Origin: an uncultured Bacilli bacterium
Lineage (GTDB): Bacteria; Bacillota_I; Bacilli_A; RF39; UBA660
Direction: 5' to 3'
Assembly (NCBI GenBank): GCA_934101625.1
Contig: CAKORV010000002.1
Coordinates: 23,438 to 87,437 of the forward strand
DNA length: 64,000 nt
Of the stretch, positions 16,287 through 25,675 are shown in pieces. The position numbers and the translations under genes were made by a program. How positions within the stretch are numbered: position 1 is the stretch's first letter; every line of letters begins with the position of its first letter. The notes under the pieces were generated by a model that was not told where the DNA came from, searched no databases, and saw nothing but the letters and a program-made list of their open reading frames with translations.

Positions 16287-17732
16287 ATGAATAAAAAAGT
16301 TACAAAGAAAAAGAAAAAAGTTTTAAATATATTCTTTAATATTATAGGTTTAATTTCTACAATAATAATGCTTATATTTTGTTATTGTTTATATAAATTA
16401 AATATGATTCCTACTAAATTCTTATACATAATTTATGGTGCTTTAGGTATAATATATTTAATTATGATACTTATTACTTTACCTCCTAAAGTAAAGGTAA
16501 GTATTAAAACATTTTGTTTAGTATTGTTTATAATATTGGGAACAATATTTGGTTTTGCAAATAAATATATATTTGATACTATGGATTTTATGAGTATACT
16601 TGATAAAGAGGTTTTTCAAAAAGAAAGATATGCAGTGATGGTTTTAAATAAGAGTGGTGTAAAATCGATTGAAGAATTAAATGGTAAAAGTATTGCTTCG
16701 TATAAAAGTTCTAATAGTGAAAAAGCAATAGAAGAATTAAATAAAAAAGTAAAAGTTGATAATAATGAATTTAGTGATGTTGAAAAAATGTTTGAAAGTT
16801 TAGAAAATGGTGAAGTTTCAGCTGTTGTTGTTAGTAGTTCGGTGGAAAAACTTTTAGACAGTGAACTTAAAGATATGAATTTAGACTTAAAAACAATTTA
16901 TGAGTTTAAAATATCTATCAAGAAAGAAGATATTGTAAAAGTAGTTAATGTTACTAATACTCCATTTAATGTTTATATAGCTGGTGGAGACGGATATGGT
17001 TCAATAGATATAACATATAATACAGATGTTAATATGATTGCTACTATAGATCCAGTTAATAGAAAAATATTATTAACTTCTATTCCAAGAGATTATTGGG
17101 TTAATTTAGTGGGACAAGGACCTGATGCATATGATAAACTAACACATGCTGGATATTATGGTATTCAAGAAAGTGTAAAAGATTTAGAAAAATTACTTGA
17201 TATAGATATTAACTATTATGTTAAAGTAAACTTCTCAACAATAGAAGGAATAGTGGATGCTATTGGAGGTGTAGATGTTTATAGTGATTATGATTTTACA
17301 GCTAGTGACAGAACATATTCATATAGTGCAGGATATAATCACATGGATGGTAAAAAAGCATTAAGATTTGCAAGAGAGAGGAAAGCATTTAGTGCAGGTG
17401 ACTTACAAAGAGTTAAGAACCAGCAACATGTTGTTGAAGCTATTTTAAATAAAATGACATCTTCTACAGCATTAATTTCAAGCTATGATCAAATCCTTAA
17501 CAGTGTTAGCAATAACTTAGATACAAATATGAGTAGTAAAGACATACAAAAATTGGTAAAAATGCAACTTAGTGATATGAGAGGATGGAGTGTGGAAAGC
17601 CAAAATCCAACTGGTACTACTCGATATGGTGGAACTTACACATTTCCAACAATGACATTATATTCAATGGTTCCTGATGAAGAATCATTAAATAAAACAA
17701 AGACTAAGATAAAAGAATATTTAGGAAAATAG
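16287..17732 (+). CDS. LytR-CpsA-Psr (LCP) family polymer ligase with extra N-terminal domain
   Basis: LCP enzymes transfer capsule or teichoic polymers from lipid carrier to peptidoglycan outside the membrane. The LCP domain (about 228-390) contains NTDVNMIATIDPVNRKILLTS (read as NTDVNMIATIDP and ILLTSIPRDYWV), IGGVDVYSDYDF and GKKALRFARER with the Arg residues that bind pyrophosphate, then DLQRVKNQQ. The N-terminus is unusual: three membrane helices (14-36, 43-64, 72-92) and about 100 residues (113-212) resembling a lobe of a solute-binding protein (LNGKSIASYKSS...SAVVVSS). It opens the polysaccharide locus, as expected. Confidence 0.93.
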   Translation: MNKKVTKKKKKVLNIFFNIIGLISTIIMLIFCYCLYKLNMIPTKFLYIIYGALGIIYLIMILITLPPKVKVSIKTFCLVLFIILGTIFGFANKYIFDTMDFMSILDKEVFQKERYAVMVLNKSGVKSIEELNGKSIASYKSSNSEKAIEELNKKVKVDNNEFSDVEKMFESLENGEVSAVVVSSSVEKLLDSELKDMNLDLKTIYEFKISIKKEDIVKVVNVTNTPFNVYIAGGDGYGSIDITYNTDVNMIATIDPVNRKILLTSIPRDYWVNLVGQGPDAYDKLTHAGYYGIQESVKDLEKLLDIDINYYVKVNFSTIEGIVDAIGGVDVYSDYDFTASDRTYSYSAGYNHMDGKKALRFARERKAFSAGDLQRVKNQQHVVEAILNKMTSSTALISSYDQILNSVSNNLDTNMSSKDIQKLVKMQLSDMRGWSVESQNPTGTTRYGGTYTFPTMTLYSMVPDEESLNKTKTKIKEYLGK

Positions 17733-17765
17733 ATAAGTGTGATTTTATAAAGGGAAGTGAAGATA

Positions 17766-18986
17766 GTGAAAGTATGGTTACTAAGAGCAAGTGAACTTAT
17801 GCCTATAAAAAATGGTAAAGATAGATTATTACGCATGGGCTTACTTGCCGAGGAATTAACAAAAAATAATCATGAAGTAACTTGGTTTGCAAGTGATTAT
17901 GACCATTTTAAAAAGGAACATCTTTATGGTAAAGATACAGTAGTAGAAGTAAAAAAAGGATATAATATTCATTTAATTAATGCTATTGGATATAAAAAAA
18001 ATATTTCGGTATCTAGAATTTTAAATCATAAAGAATTAGCAGTTAAGCTTAAAAGAAAAATAGAAAAAGAGCCTAAACCAGATTTGATTGTTGCATCTTA
18101 TCCAACAATTGAATTTGCAAATGTTGCCATTGATTATGGAAAGAAACATAATATACCTGTTGTTGTTGACATTAGAGATTTATGGCCAGATACGTTTAAA
18201 CAAAATTTAAAGGGTGTTGTTAAAACTATGTCAGGCCCTTATGTTTCATACTTAAATAGAATGTGCAAAAAGATCATGAAGAATGCTTATTCTATAACTT
18301 CAATTTCTAATAGTATGCTCTTGTGGGGATTAGATAAAGGAAAAAGAGGAAAAACAAAAAAAGACCAAGTGTTTTACATAGGATATAAAAGAACGCCAAA
18401 TTTGTCCGATTTTGTTTCTAATAAGCTTGATAAGAATAAATTTAATGTTTGCTTTTTTGCTACAATAAATAATCAATTTAATTATGATTCAATAGTAGAA
18501 ACTGCTAAACAATTAGAAAATCAAAATGTTGAATTTCTAATATGTGGTTTAGGACCAAATTTAGAAAAATTTAAAGAAAAATCAAAAAATGTAAATAATA
18601 TAAAATTTTTAGGCTGGCAAAATAAAGAAGAATTGAACTATATTTTAAGTAATTCACAAGTTGGGATTGCACCTTATAAAGATACATTTGATTTTAGAAT
18701 GAGTGTTTCAAATAAATTTGCTGAGTATATTTCTTACGGTTTACCTATTATTATTACCAGTACTGGATATATGAAAAGCTTAATAGAAAAAAATAAAATA
18801 GGATTAGCAAATTCTAATCCAAAAGTCATAAGTGAATTTATACTAAAATTAAAAGATGATAATTTATTTTATGAAACTTTGTCAAGCAATGCTTTGAAAC
18901 TGTATGAAAAGAGTTTTAATGCTGATAAAATATATAAAAAATTTAATGATTATTTAGAAGAAATAGTGGAGGAATATAAAAAATGA
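17766..18986 (+). CDS. glycosyltransferase family 4 (GT-B fold)
   Basis: Retaining GT-B glycosyltransferase, about 406 aa. The N-terminal half has MKVWLLRASELMP and the WLPD-type motif VVDIRDLWPDTFK characteristic of WbuB-like GT4 enzymes. The C-terminal half shows a nucleotide-sugar-binding region (FLGWQNKEELNYILSNSQVG, ending in the SNKFAEYISYGLPII helix, where E is usually catalytic). A GTG nine bases inside the frame was preferred because the AGGGAAG RBS is too near the first GTG. It overlaps the next gene by 4 bases. Donor and acceptor sugars are unknown. Confidence 0.88.
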   Translation: MKVWLLRASELMPIKNGKDRLLRMGLLAEELTKNNHEVTWFASDYDHFKKEHLYGKDTVVEVKKGYNIHLINAIGYKKNISVSRILNHKELAVKLKRKIEKEPKPDLIVASYPTIEFANVAIDYGKKHNIPVVVDIRDLWPDTFKQNLKGVVKTMSGPYVSYLNRMCKKIMKNAYSITSISNSMLLWGLDKGKRGKTKKDQVFYIGYKRTPNLSDFVSNKLDKNKFNVCFFATINNQFNYDSIVETAKQLENQNVEFLICGLGPNLEKFKEKSKNVNNIKFLGWQNKEELNYILSNSQVGIAPYKDTFDFRMSVSNKFAEYISYGLPIIITSTGYMKSLIEKNKIGLANSNPKVISEFILKLKDDNLFYETLSSNALKLYEKSFNADKIYKKFNDYLEEIVEEYKK

Positions 18987-20065
18987 AATATGCAATAATT
19001 GGATGCGGAAGAATATCTGTTAATCATATTCAAGCTGCAATTAATAATAATTTAGAATTTGTTGGAATTTGTGATATTTTACCTGAAAAATTAAAAGAAA
19101 AAAAAGAAAAATTTCCTTTAATAAAGGATGTACATGAATACACAGATTTTATTGAGATGATAGAAAAAGAAAGACCAGAATTAGTTGCAATATCAACTGA
19201 AAGTGGTAAACATGCAAGTATAGCAAAAGAATGTATTAAAAGAAATATTAATTTAATAATAGAAAAGCCTATTGCTTTGTCAATTAAAGATGCAAATGAA
19301 ATTATTGATTTAGCTAAAGAACATAATGTTAAAGTTAGTGCTTGTCATCAAAATAGATTTAATAAAGCAGTACAAAAAATTAGAAGTGCTATTGAAGATG
19401 ATAAGTTTGGTAAATTATTTTATGGATGTGCACATATTAGGTGGAATAGAGGACCACAATATTATGAACAAGCACCTTGGAGAGGTACTTGGGAACAAGA
19501 TGGCGGTGCTTTAATGAATCAATGTATTCATGATATAGATTTATTAAGGTGGATGATGGGAAATGAAATTGATGAAGTTTTTGCTTATACTGATCAATTA
19601 AATCATCCATATATTAAAGCAGAAGACTTAGGAATAGCATTAGTTAAATTTAAAAATGGTGCTTATGGTATTATTGAAGGAACTACTGATGTTTATGAAA
19701 AAAATTTAGAGGAGACTCTATACATATTTGGTGAAAAAGGAACTGCTAAGGCTGGAGGAAGTTCAGTTAATAAGCTTGAAGTTTATAATTTTGAGGGTGA
19801 AACCGAAGAAAATGTCTTAGAGGAAAGTTCAGAAGTTCATAAAAATGTTTATGGTTTAGGACATACACCTTTGTATGCTGACGTAATAGATGCAATTAAT
19901 AATGATAGAAAACCTTATGTTGATGCGGAATGTGGTAAAAGAGCCCTTGAACTTGTTCTTGCAATTTACTTATCTGCTATGGAACATAAACCAATAAAAC
20001 TTCCTTTAGATGAAAATGTAAATACATTAATGTTTAAAGGCAGATTTCAAGAGGAGAACGACTAA
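18983..20065 (+). CDS. Gfo/Idh/MocA-family oxidoreductase, WbpB/WlbA-like UDP-sugar 3-dehydrogenase
   Basis: NAD-binding dehydrogenase of 360 aa starting MKYAIIGCGRISVNHI (Rossmann glycine motif GCGRIS), with the EKPIAL motif that follows the dinucleotide fold and a C-terminal sheet domain containing GGALMNQCIHDIDLLRWMMG with catalytic-type His. Its neighbours (aminotransferase, acetyltransferase, UDP-sugar 6-dehydrogenase) are the exact partners of WbpB/WlbA. The likely reaction is therefore oxidation of C3 of UDP-GlcNAc-uronic acid. ATGA overlap with the preceding gene. The family is sure; the substrate is inferred from context. Confidence 0.85.
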   Translation: MKYAIIGCGRISVNHIQAAINNNLEFVGICDILPEKLKEKKEKFPLIKDVHEYTDFIEMIEKERPELVAISTESGKHASIAKECIKRNINLIIEKPIALSIKDANEIIDLAKEHNVKVSACHQNRFNKAVQKIRSAIEDDKFGKLFYGCAHIRWNRGPQYYEQAPWRGTWEQDGGALMNQCIHDIDLLRWMMGNEIDEVFAYTDQLNHPYIKAEDLGIALVKFKNGAYGIIEGTTDVYEKNLEETLYIFGEKGTAKAGGSSVNKLEVYNFEGETEENVLEESSEVHKNVYGLGHTPLYADVIDAINNDRKPYVDAECGKRALELVLAIYLSAMEHKPIKLPLDENVNTLMFKGRFQEEND

Positions 20066-21201
20066 TGGAATTTATAGATTTAAAAGAACAATACAGAGTT
20101 TTGAAAAATGAAATAGATAATAATATTGAGATAGTTTTAAATGATAGCCATTATATTATGGGAAATGAAGTAAAAGAATTAGAGGATAAACTTGCAAAAT
20201 ATGTTGGAAGAAAATATGCTATTACTTGTGCTAATGGAACTGATGCTTTGACTATTGCTTTAAAGGCATTAGATATAAAACATGGAGATGCTGTATTAGT
20301 GCCAAGTTTTACATTCTATTCTTCTTCAGAAGTAATTTCTTTAGAGGGTGCTACACCTGTATTTGTTGATGTTGATGAAACATTTAATATTGACGTTAAC
20401 AAATTAAGAAAGACTATAGAACTTGTAAAAAAAGAAAATAAGTATAATTTAAAGGCAATTATAGCTGTAGATTTATTTGGACAAACTGCTAATTTTCCTG
20501 AAATACTAAAAATAGCAAAAGAAAATGATTTAAAGGTAATAGAAGATGGTGCACAAGGATTTGGTGGCTCTATTAACGGAAAAAAAGCTTGTTCATTTGG
20601 AGATATCTCAACAACTTCTTTCTTTCCAGCAAAGCCTTTAGGCTGCTATGGAGATGGTGGAGCTATATTTACCGATGATGAAGAACTTAATGAAAAAATA
20701 TTAAGTATAAGAGTTCACGGCAAAGGTTCATATAAGTATGAAAATGTAAGAGTGGGATTAAATTCTAGATTAGATACTATTCAAGCTGCAATTTTATTGC
20801 CAAAACTTAAAGCATTCGAAGATTATGAATTAGAAAATAGAAATAAATGTGCTAAAATATATACTGAAAGATTAAAGGATTTGGTTAAAACGCCTGTTAT
20901 TCTTGAAGGATTTTTAAGTAGCTGGGCTCAATATACATTGATACTTGATAGTAAAGAAGAAAGAGAATATATTCAATCTAAGTTAAAAGAAGATGGCATA
21001 CCTACTATGGTATATTATCCAATACCTTTACATAAACAAAAGGTTTACGAAGGATATAGTTTTAATTTATCAGAATTAACAAAATCTGAAGAATTATGTG
21101 AAAAAGTAATGAGTATTCCGATGCATCCATATTTAAAAGAAAGTGATTTGGACTTAGTAATTTCGAAATTAAGAAATGCTATAATAAAGTATAGAAAGTA
21201 G
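20065..21201 (+). CDS. DegT/DnrJ/EryC1/StrS aminotransferase, WbpE/WlbC-like
   Basis: PLP-dependent sugar aminotransferase of 378 aa. It starts EFIDLKEQYRVLKNEIDNNI; the cofactor site includes CANGTDALTIALKAL, EDGAQGFGG and the Schiff-base lysine in SFFPAKPLGCYGDGGA (Lys190). The end of the protein (MSIPMHPYL) is usual. By context it adds an amino group to the 3-keto sugar made by the upstream dehydrogenase, using glutamate. Its start overlaps the preceding stop by one base. Family certain; the substrate is inferred from the four-gene set. Confidence 0.9.
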   Translation: MEFIDLKEQYRVLKNEIDNNIEIVLNDSHYIMGNEVKELEDKLAKYVGRKYAITCANGTDALTIALKALDIKHGDAVLVPSFTFYSSSEVISLEGATPVFVDVDETFNIDVNKLRKTIELVKKENKYNLKAIIAVDLFGQTANFPEILKIAKENDLKVIEDGAQGFGGSINGKKACSFGDISTTSFFPAKPLGCYGDGGAIFTDDEELNEKILSIRVHGKGSYKYENVRVGLNSRLDTIQAAILLPKLKAFEDYELENRNKCAKIYTERLKDLVKTPVILEGFLSSWAQYTLILDSKEEREYIQSKLKEDGIPTMVYYPIPLHKQKVYEGYSFNLSELTKSEELCEKVMSIPMHPYLKESDLDLVISKLRNAIIKYRK

Positions 21202-21213
21202 ATGAGGTTATAA

Positions 21214-21789
21214 ATGAATAATAATTATTTTGTACATGAGTCTAGTTATGTAGATGAAAATACCAGTATTGGAGAAAAAACAAAAATCTGGCATTTCTCA
21301 CATATTATGTCTAATTCTAAAATAGGTAAAAATTGTAATATAGGTCAAAATGTTGTTATTTCACCAGATGTTACAATTGGAAATAATGTTAAAATTCAAA
21401 ACAACGTTTCAGTTTATACTGGCGCTATTATAGAGGATGATGTATTTTTAGGTCCGTCTTGTGTTTTTACTAATGTAATAAATCCCAGAAGTTTTATTTC
21501 TAGAAAAGATGAATATAAAAAAACGATAATAAAAAAAGGTGCAACTATTGGAGCTAATGCTACTATAGTTTGTGGTCATACGATTAATGAATACGCTTTT
21601 ATTGGTGCAGGTAGTGTGGTAACAAAAGATGTCCCAGCCTATGCATTAATGGTTGGAAATCCAGCTAGATTTAAATATTATGTTTGTGAATGTTCTAAAA
21701 AAATGGAATTCTTAGATAATAAATTTGAGTGTCCTATTTGTGGTAAAAAATATATTAAAGAAGATGAAATTGTTAGGAGAGTAGTTTAA
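21214..21789 (+). CDS. left-handed beta-helix N-acetyltransferase, WbpD/WlbB-like
   Basis: Hexapeptide-repeat acetyltransferase of 191 aa. The first part [19 protein letters not shown], then KIWHFSHI, and repeats such as [16 protein letters not shown] match UDP-2-acetamido-3-amino-glucuronate N-acetyltransferases; VGNPARF closes the helix. The C-terminal tail carries a zinc-ribbon-like CECSK...CPICGKKY, seen in many of these enzymes. Acetyl-CoA is the donor. With the surrounding genes it would complete the 3-acetamido group. A good RBS (ATGAGG) precedes the ATG. Confidence 0.9.
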   Translation: MNNNYFVHESSYVDENTSIGEKTKIWHFSHIMSNSKIGKNCNIGQNVVISPDVTIGNNVKIQNNVSVYTGAIIEDDVFLGPSCVFTNVINPRSFISRKDEYKKTIIKKGATIGANATIVCGHTINEYAFIGAGSVVTKDVPAYALMVGNPARFKYYVCECSKKMEFLDNKFECPICGKKYIKEDEIVRRVV

Positions 21790-21790
21790 T

Positions 21791-23107
21791 ATGAAAGAGG
21801 AATTATTAAAGAAAATTGAAAATAAGGAAATTGTGGTTGGTGTTGTTGGATTAGGCTATGTTGGTTTACCATTAGCGGTAGAAAAAGCAAAGGCTGGATT
21901 TAAAACTATTGGATTTGATGTTCAAGATGAAAAAGTAAGATTAGTTAATGAAGGTCATAATTATATTGGTGATGTTGTTGATTCAGATTTAAAATCATTG
22001 GTTGAAAAGGGAATGTTATCAGCTACAACAGATTTTTCTTTTATAAAAGATGTGGATTTTATCGCTATTTGTGTTCCTACGCCATTAGATGAACATCAAC
22101 AACCAGACATTAGTTATGTTGAAAGTAGTGCAATGAGTATATCAACTCATTTGACTAAAAATACAATGGTTGTACTTGAAAGTACTACTTATCCAGGTAC
22201 TACTGAAGAATTAATTAAGCCAATTTTAGAAAAAGGATCAGGACTTATTTGTGGAAAAGATTTTTATCTAGGATTTTCTCCAGAAAGAGTAGATCCAGGA
22301 AATTTAGTTTATAAAACTAAAAATACTCCAAAAGTGGTTGGCGCAATTGGAAAGGATGCAACTGAAGTAATTGCTAAAATGTATCGTGCAGTTTTAGGTG
22401 CAGAAATATATGAAGTTTCTTGTCCTGCTGTTGCTGAAATGGAAAAAATATTAGAAAATACTTATAGAAATATTAATATTGGCTTAGTAAATGAACTAGC
22501 TATGTTATGTGAAAAAATGGGAATAAGTCTTTGGGAAGTTGTAGATGCAGCTAAAACTAAGCCTTATGGTTTTCAAGCATTTTATCCAGGTCCTGGTTTA
22601 GGAGGACATTGTATTCCACTTGACCCATACTATTTGGATTGGAAGGCAAGAGAATATGGATTTCATACATCATTAATTCAAGCTTCAGGGCTTATTAATG
22701 ATAGAATGCCTGAATATTGTGTTGAACGTGCTAGTAAAATGCTAAGTACTAGATTTAAAAAGGCTATGAATGGTGCTAAAGTATTAGTATTGGGAATAGC
22801 TTATAAAAATGACATAGATGATTATAGAGAAAGTCCTGCTTTAAAAGTTATTGAAATACTTGAAAAAGAAGGTGCTATTGTAGAGTTTTATGATCCATGG
22901 ATTAAAGAGTATAAATATAAAGGTAAAATTCATGAAGGATTAACTGAATTATCTAAAGAAAAAGTATCTGAAGAAGATTTAGTTATGTTTACAGCAGCGC
23001 ATTCTAATTATGATTATGAAATGATAAGTAAAAATGCTAAAGCAATTTTTGATACAAGAAATGCAATGAAAAATATTAAAGATAGAAAAAATATTGAATT
23101 GTTATAG
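21791..23107 (+). CDS. nucleotide-sugar 6-dehydrogenase (WbpA-like UDP-GlcNAc dehydrogenase)
   Basis: UDP-glucose/GDP-mannose dehydrogenase family, 438 aa, catalysing two-step NAD-dependent oxidation of C6 to a carboxylate. The Rossmann motif is GVVGLGYVGLPLA; VPTPLD and ESTTYPGTTEE follow; the catalytic cysteine is Cys274 in GPGLGGHCIPLDPYYL; the C-terminal domain has IAYKNDIDDYRESPAL. Clustering with the 3-dehydrogenase, aminotransferase and acetyltransferase points to UDP-GlcNAc as substrate. This would be step one although the gene is last in the set. Confidence 0.92.
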   Translation: MKEELLKKIENKEIVVGVVGLGYVGLPLAVEKAKAGFKTIGFDVQDEKVRLVNEGHNYIGDVVDSDLKSLVEKGMLSATTDFSFIKDVDFIAICVPTPLDEHQQPDISYVESSAMSISTHLTKNTMVVLESTTYPGTTEELIKPILEKGSGLICGKDFYLGFSPERVDPGNLVYKTKNTPKVVGAIGKDATEVIAKMYRAVLGAEIYEVSCPAVAEMEKILENTYRNINIGLVNELAMLCEKMGISLWEVVDAAKTKPYGFQAFYPGPGLGGHCIPLDPYYLDWKAREYGFHTSLIQASGLINDRMPEYCVERASKMLSTRFKKAMNGAKVLVLGIAYKNDIDDYRESPALKVIEILEKEGAIVEFYDPWIKEYKYKGKIHEGLTELSKEKVSEEDLVMFTAAHSNYDYEMISKNAKAIFDTRNAMKNIKDRKNIELL

Positions 23108-23139
23108 CTGGAAAGCACAATAATATTAAATAGAATTAG

Positions 23140-23343
23140 AATGGCTATAAATTTATCTTTATAAGAGATTATCAAAAACTAGATAAAAGTAGTAAATTTA
23201 TATTTATAAATATGTCAAGCATAAAAACTTTTGAGCAAAATATTTATTTTATAGTGTCAAAGTATAATATAAAATTAAAATCTATAGTTTTACATGGCGA
23301 CGTTGTTAATATAAAAATTGTTTCAACTTTTAATTTATTTTAA
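23140..23343 (+). pseudogene. degenerate open stretch, probable remnant of a polysaccharide gene
   Basis: Sixty-seven codons stay open before TAA but without an RBS or plausible start (only an internal ATG at 23212). The translation (GYKFIFIRDYQKLDKSSK, then FIFINMSSIKTF) looks protein-like, not random. I do not recognise the family. It fills most of the otherwise empty 277-base gap between the dehydrogenase and the next gene. It may be the 3' end of a gene lost during locus rearrangement. Confidence 0.35.
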
Positions 23344-23384
23344 ATCAAAAAATTATGTTATAAAATTAAAAAAATAGGAGTAAG

Positions 23385-24350
23385 ATGTTTATGACTGAAA
23401 AAGAAAAATATATAGAATTATGTGATCATAATCAAAATATCCCTCTCTTTTTGAGGTATTATTATTTAGATGCCGTTAATGCAAATTGGGATGTGTTCTT
23501 GTATGAAAAAAATAATAAGATTATTGCTAGTTATGTTTATTGCATAAAAAGTAAATATTTTCTTAAATACATTTCAATGCCAAAGATGACACAATATTCT
23601 GGGTTATGGATTGATTATGACGAAGTTAATAGAAATGAAAAAAGGATAGCACTAGAGGAAGAAGTTATGAATTATTTTATTAATAAGATAGAAATGCTAA
23701 ATATTGTTTATTGTTTTCAGTCTTTTTCTCCCCAAATTAAAAATTATTTGCCTTTTTATTGGAAAAATTATAATGAGACCATAAAATATACATTTGTAAT
23801 TAATGAGAAAGAAGAAGAGAAAATTTGGAATAATATGACATCTACATTAAAAAATGAAATTAAAAAAGCATCTAAAGAAGCAAAACTATTTTATGATTGT
23901 AATTCAGACTTGTTTTATAAATATTTATGTAAGACTTATGAAAGACAAAATAAAAAGCCAAGTTTAAGTAAAGAAGAATTTATGAATTTTGATAAAGTTA
24001 TGAGAGAAAAAAAATGTGTTCATATAATAGGAGCTAAGGATATAAATGAAAATATTCATTCAATTTGCTATTTTGTGTATGATGAAAAAAAAGTTTACTA
24101 TTTAATGAGTGCAAATGATTATAATTTTAGAAAGAGCAATTTTAATTCTTTATTAGTATGGGAAGGAATTAAATTTGCAATAAGAAAAAATTTGATGTTT
24201 GATTTTGAAGGTTCAATGAACAAAAGTATTAATTCATTTATGAGAAAGTTTGGAGGAGAATTAAATATTTATCATTGTATTTCAAAAACTATTACTAAAA
24301 ATCCAATTATAAAGTTATTATTAAATTATAGGTTAAAAATAAAGGGTTAG
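23385..24350 (+). CDS. FemAB-like GNAT acyltransferase of the polysaccharide locus
   Basis: A 321-residue protein with two GNAT-like halves. The second half shows the FemAB-related pattern: SICYFVYDEKKVYYLMSANDY, a helix ending NSLLVWEGIKFAI and then FDFEGSMNKSINSFMRKFGGE. Such proteins are common in capsule loci and probably transfer an acyl or aminoacyl group to a sugar or lipid intermediate. AGGAG lies at good distance from the ATG. From here to the end of the locus, base composition is even more AT-rich and codon use shifts. The substrate is unknown. Confidence 0.75.
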   Translation: MFMTEKEKYIELCDHNQNIPLFLRYYYLDAVNANWDVFLYEKNNKIIASYVYCIKSKYFLKYISMPKMTQYSGLWIDYDEVNRNEKRIALEEEVMNYFINKIEMLNIVYCFQSFSPQIKNYLPFYWKNYNETIKYTFVINEKEEEKIWNNMTSTLKNEIKKASKEAKLFYDCNSDLFYKYLCKTYERQNKKPSLSKEEFMNFDKVMREKKCVHIIGAKDINENIHSICYFVYDEKKVYYLMSANDYNFRKSNFNSLLVWEGIKFAIRKNLMFDFEGSMNKSINSFMRKFGGELNIYHCISKTITKNPIIKLLLNYRLKIKG

Positions 24351-24361
24351 TGTGATAAATT

Positions 24362-25675
24362 ATGTTAAATAAAAATGAAGTTAAATATACAATATCAATT
24401 ATAATGAAAATTGCTTTTCCCGATTATTTATTTGAGTTTAAGGACTATAATGAAATAATATTTAATGGATATAATATTCATTTTAACTTAATGAACAAAG
24501 AAAAACAATCAAAGCTTATAAATGGAAAACTTAGCTATTATTTAATTAAAAATGTTACTGATGAATTTGATATACCAATTTTTTTGTGTAAACAAATTTT
24601 AACTAAGGAAAATAAAAATATTATTATTAATCCTGACATAATTACTTTACCATTTTTATTATTGTCTAGGAAAGAGGAACAGCTAATAAATAATTTTGAT
24701 AGTCATGGTAGATTTTTATTTAAGGGATCTTTAAGTGATATATATAATATAATAGATTTTCCAATAGTAGATGAGTACGCTTTTCTACTTAGAAAAGAAT
24801 TAAATAGATATCTAAATATTCCAATAAATACTAAGAAAACAAATTTATATTTGACTCATGATGTTGATAATTTATTTAGATTTTATTCACCTTTAAAAAG
24901 CTTTAAATCTATATTTGGTGGTGATTTAATTCTTAGAAAAAATTTCAAAATTTTTATTAAATCTTTGCACGATTATGTTTCATTTAAAAAAGATAAAATG
25001 AATGATCCAGGTATTAAAGCCTTATATAAACTTATGAATGTATCAAAAATGTATAATTATAAATCTCATTTCTTCTTTTTATGCTATAATATTGGTGATG
25101 ATGACTTCAGGTATAATATCTTTGATTCTAGGGTAAAAAAAATTATTACTGAATTAATCAATAATAATATGATTATTGGCTTACATGCTGGGAAAAATGC
25201 TGGATGTAATAACAAAAATTTTACAAAACAGTTATCTAATTTGAAAAATTATGTAAAAAATATTGAAGAAAATAGAAATCATTATTTAATGTATAATTCA
25301 ATTGAAACAGTTAATATTTTAGAAACAAACAATATTAAAATGGATTATACACTAGGCTATAGAGAAAGAATTGGTTTCAAGTGTGGTACTTCATATGATT
25401 ACCCTCTTTATAATTTTACTAAAGATAAAATTTCAAAGGTAATAGAACGTCCTTTAATAGTCATGGATGTAACACTGAAAGAAAATATGAAATTAAATTA
25501 TAAAGAATCAGTTGAAAAAGTAATTAAGTTATATAAAAGAGTAAAGAATGTTAATGGAAATTTTACTATTCTTTGGCATCCAGATAGTGTAGTTCGTGAG
25601 TGGGAACCATGGTTTAATAATGTTTATTTAAAAATATTGGAGGAAATTAGTAATGAAAACAATTATAACTCTTAG
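24362..25675 (+). CDS. polysaccharide deacetylase-like protein
   Basis: 437 aa. The C-terminal two-thirds resemble the deacetylase (NodB) fold variant found in capsule loci: LYLTHDVDNLFRF with the Asp/His pair, IGLHAGKNAG with a metal-type His, YRERIGFKCGTSYDYPLYNF and a final LWHPDSVV. The first 140 residues are a separate domain of unknown role. No secretion signal is seen, so it may act in the cytoplasm on a lipid-linked sugar. It overlaps the next gene by 23 bases. The family is likely; the deacetylase activity is unproven. Confidence 0.75.
   Translation: MLNKNEVKYTISIIMKIAFPDYLFEFKDYNEIIFNGYNIHFNLMNKEKQSKLINGKLSYYLIKNVTDEFDIPIFLCKQILTKENKNIIINPDIITLPFLLLSRKEEQLINNFDSHGRFLFKGSLSDIYNIIDFPIVDEYAFLLRKELNRYLNIPINTKKTNLYLTHDVDNLFRFYSPLKSFKSIFGGDLILRKNFKIFIKSLHDYVSFKKDKMNDPGIKALYKLMNVSKMYNYKSHFFFLCYNIGDDDFRYNIFDSRVKKIITELINNNMIIGLHAGKNAGCNNKNFTKQLSNLKNYVKNIEENRNHYLMYNSIETVNILETNNIKMDYTLGYRERIGFKCGTSYDYPLYNFTKDKISKVIERPLIVMDVTLKENMKLNYKESVEKVIKLYKRVKNVNGNFTILWHPDSVVREWEPWFNNVYLKILEEISNENNYNS

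Noticed and set aside
19326..19514. 62-codon + strand frame inside the Gfo/Idh-family oxidoreductase gene
   Set aside because: Fully contained in a well-supported gene in another frame, no RBS.
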